7,146 nucleotides of DNA from an uncultured Collinsella sp. (GTDB lineage Bacteria > Actinomycetota > Coriobacteriia > Coriobacteriales > Coriobacteriaceae): positions 1-7,146 of the forward strand of contig CAAFQT010000211.1 in the NCBI GenBank assembly GCA_900765185.1. The letters run 5' to 3'. Below, one piece after another: positions 6,883 through 7,146 of this stretch. Below the pieces are notes generated by a model that saw nothing but the letters and a program-made list of their open reading frames with translations, had not been told where the DNA came from and did no database searches. A program made the translations under genes and the position numbers. The stretch's first letter is position 1; every line of letters begins with the position of its first letter.

Positions 6883-6907
6883 TATTCGTCTTGTTGCCAA
6901 TTGGCAA
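6879..6907 (-). promoter_or_regulatory. Sigma-70-type promoter of the mqsR-mqsA-secB operon
   Basis: On the minus strand, TTGCCA (6902-6907, 5 of 6 matches to TTGACA) is followed by exactly 17 bases and TATAGT (6879-6884, 5 of 6 matches to TATAAT). The transcript would start near 6872, about 20 bases before the mqsR ATG, giving a short leader that contains the ribosome site. Both hexamers overlap palindromes, which suits tight autorepression. Confidence 0.75.
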
Positions 6908-6908
6908 C
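6893..6908 (-). promoter_or_regulatory. Operator palindrome 2 over the -35
   Basis: GTTGCCAATTGGCAAC is a perfect 16-base palindrome with no spacer that contains the whole -35 hexamer. Its sequence differs from palindrome 1 apart from the outer GTT/AAC. The centre-to-centre distance is about 28-29 bases, so it could be a second antitoxin site or a site for a different regulator. Confidence 0.65.
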
Positions 6909-6970
6909 TCTATATAACGGTCCACGCCAGGCGCATTAACGCCCCTATTTTGCGTCTATCCGGAAGTGCG

Positions 6971-7011
6971 GGGCAAGACGGAGATCTGGGGACCAGACCT
7001 CGGTCTTGCCC
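6971..7011. repeat. Long imperfect hairpin upstream of the TAC module
   Basis: GGGCAAGAC (6971-6979) pairs with GTCTTGCCC (7003-7011). After one mismatch GAG pairs with CTC, and after another TCTGG (6985-6989) pairs with CCAGA (6993-6997) around a three-base loop. That is 17 base pairs with two symmetric mismatches. No T-tract follows on either strand, so it is not a standard terminator. The position, 24 bases after the stop of the possible upstream gene, would suit a transcript-end or processing structure. It could also be a dispersed palindromic repeat. The rest of 6909-7034 shows only a small hairpin (GGCG-N6-CGCC, about 6930-6943) and no gene I can support. Confidence 0.6.
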
Positions 7012-7034
7012 TTCCACGACCTGCGGTTTTGTGG

Positions 7035-7145
7035 TCACAATACGAGTTGTGCTCGGAGGTTTTCGATTTTTCCCAGCACATCCGAAATGCGAGGCCCTGC
7101 AAAGCATGTTCTAGCAACATTAGCGGCATCCGCGACAACATCCAG
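7035..7145 (-). CDS. Possible C-terminal end of an unidentified upstream gene
   Basis: From the right edge the minus strand has an open frame of 36 codons ending in TGA at 7035-7037. The peptide starts LDVVADAANVARTCFAG and ends ISDVLGKIENLRAQLVL. It is rich in alternating hydrophobic and charged residues like a real amphipathic C-terminal helix, and has the same orientation as all other genes here. I do not recognise the family. The stretch is short enough for chance, and two other frames are also open across part of it, so it may be non-coding or a decayed fragment. Confidence 0.35.
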   Translation of the reverse strand: MDVVADAANVARTCFAGPRISDVLGKIENLRAQLVL

Positions 7146-7146
7146 T

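Noticed and set aside
6971..7011. The long hairpin as a Rho-independent terminator
   Set aside because: No run of T follows on either strand, so only a structure or repeat is claimed.
6910..7141. Two overlapping minus-strand open frames of 61 and 65 codons
   Set aside because: They run through the long hairpin and, in one case, through to the TAC promoter region. The products are proline/arginine-rich without a domain, and neither has a ribosome site I trust.
1..7146. CRISPR arrays, tRNA or rRNA genes, insertion sequences, riboswitches
   Set aside because: I saw no regularly spaced repeats, no tRNA-like cloverleaf, no transposase and no known riboswitch core, including no c-di-GMP riboswitch before pelD.

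Overview
The window looks like one end of a metagenomic or draft-genome contig. The first 20 bases are sequencing adapter, not genome. The rest suggests a high-GC Gram-positive bacterium, and a gut Coriobacteriia member such as Collinsella is my best guess. That guess rests on the GC-rich codon use of the large genes, strong AGGAGG-type ribosome sites, and a Pel cluster of the Gram-positive layout with no outer-membrane genes. It is inference, not something the sequence proves. All genes I accept lie on the minus strand, so transcription runs from the right edge to the left edge.

Right edge to left edge: (1) 7035-7145 may be the last 36 codons of a gene that enters from outside the window. 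(2) 6909-7034 is non-coding and holds a long imperfect hairpin. (3) 5555-6908 is a self-contained toxin-antitoxin-chaperone (TAC) module: an operator-rich promoter, an MqsR-family mRNA interferase, an MqsA-family antitoxin with zinc-finger and HTH domains and a C-terminal tail, and a SecB-like chaperone. Its base composition is clearly more AT-rich than what follows. (4) 5427-5554 is the gap before the pel operon, with a perfect -35 hexamer and a small palindrome. (5) 21-5426 is the 5' part of a Gram-positive pel exopolysaccharide operon in the order pelD, pelE, pelA (deacetylase only), pelF. The three internal junctions are all 4-base stop/start overlaps. pelF is cut off by the adapter, and pelG would be expected next.

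In the Pel part, PelD is a membrane protein with an SDR-like N-terminus, four membrane helices, a GAF-like domain and a degenerate GGDEF domain that keeps the c-di-GMP-binding RxxD site. It should act as the c-di-GMP receptor that switches on polymer synthesis. PelE (two membrane helices plus helical repeats) is its membrane partner. PelF is the cytosolic glycosyltransferase, and the PelA-like protein is a membrane-anchored extracellular deacetylase. In the TAC part, the antitoxin tail is expected to make antitoxin folding depend on the SecB-like protein, so that loss or diversion of the chaperone releases the toxin. Modules of this architecture have been linked to phage defence and stress responses. 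The most noteworthy features are the MqsR-MqsA-SecB module beside a c-di-GMP-controlled biofilm operon, and the pair of perfect palindromes sitting on its promoter.
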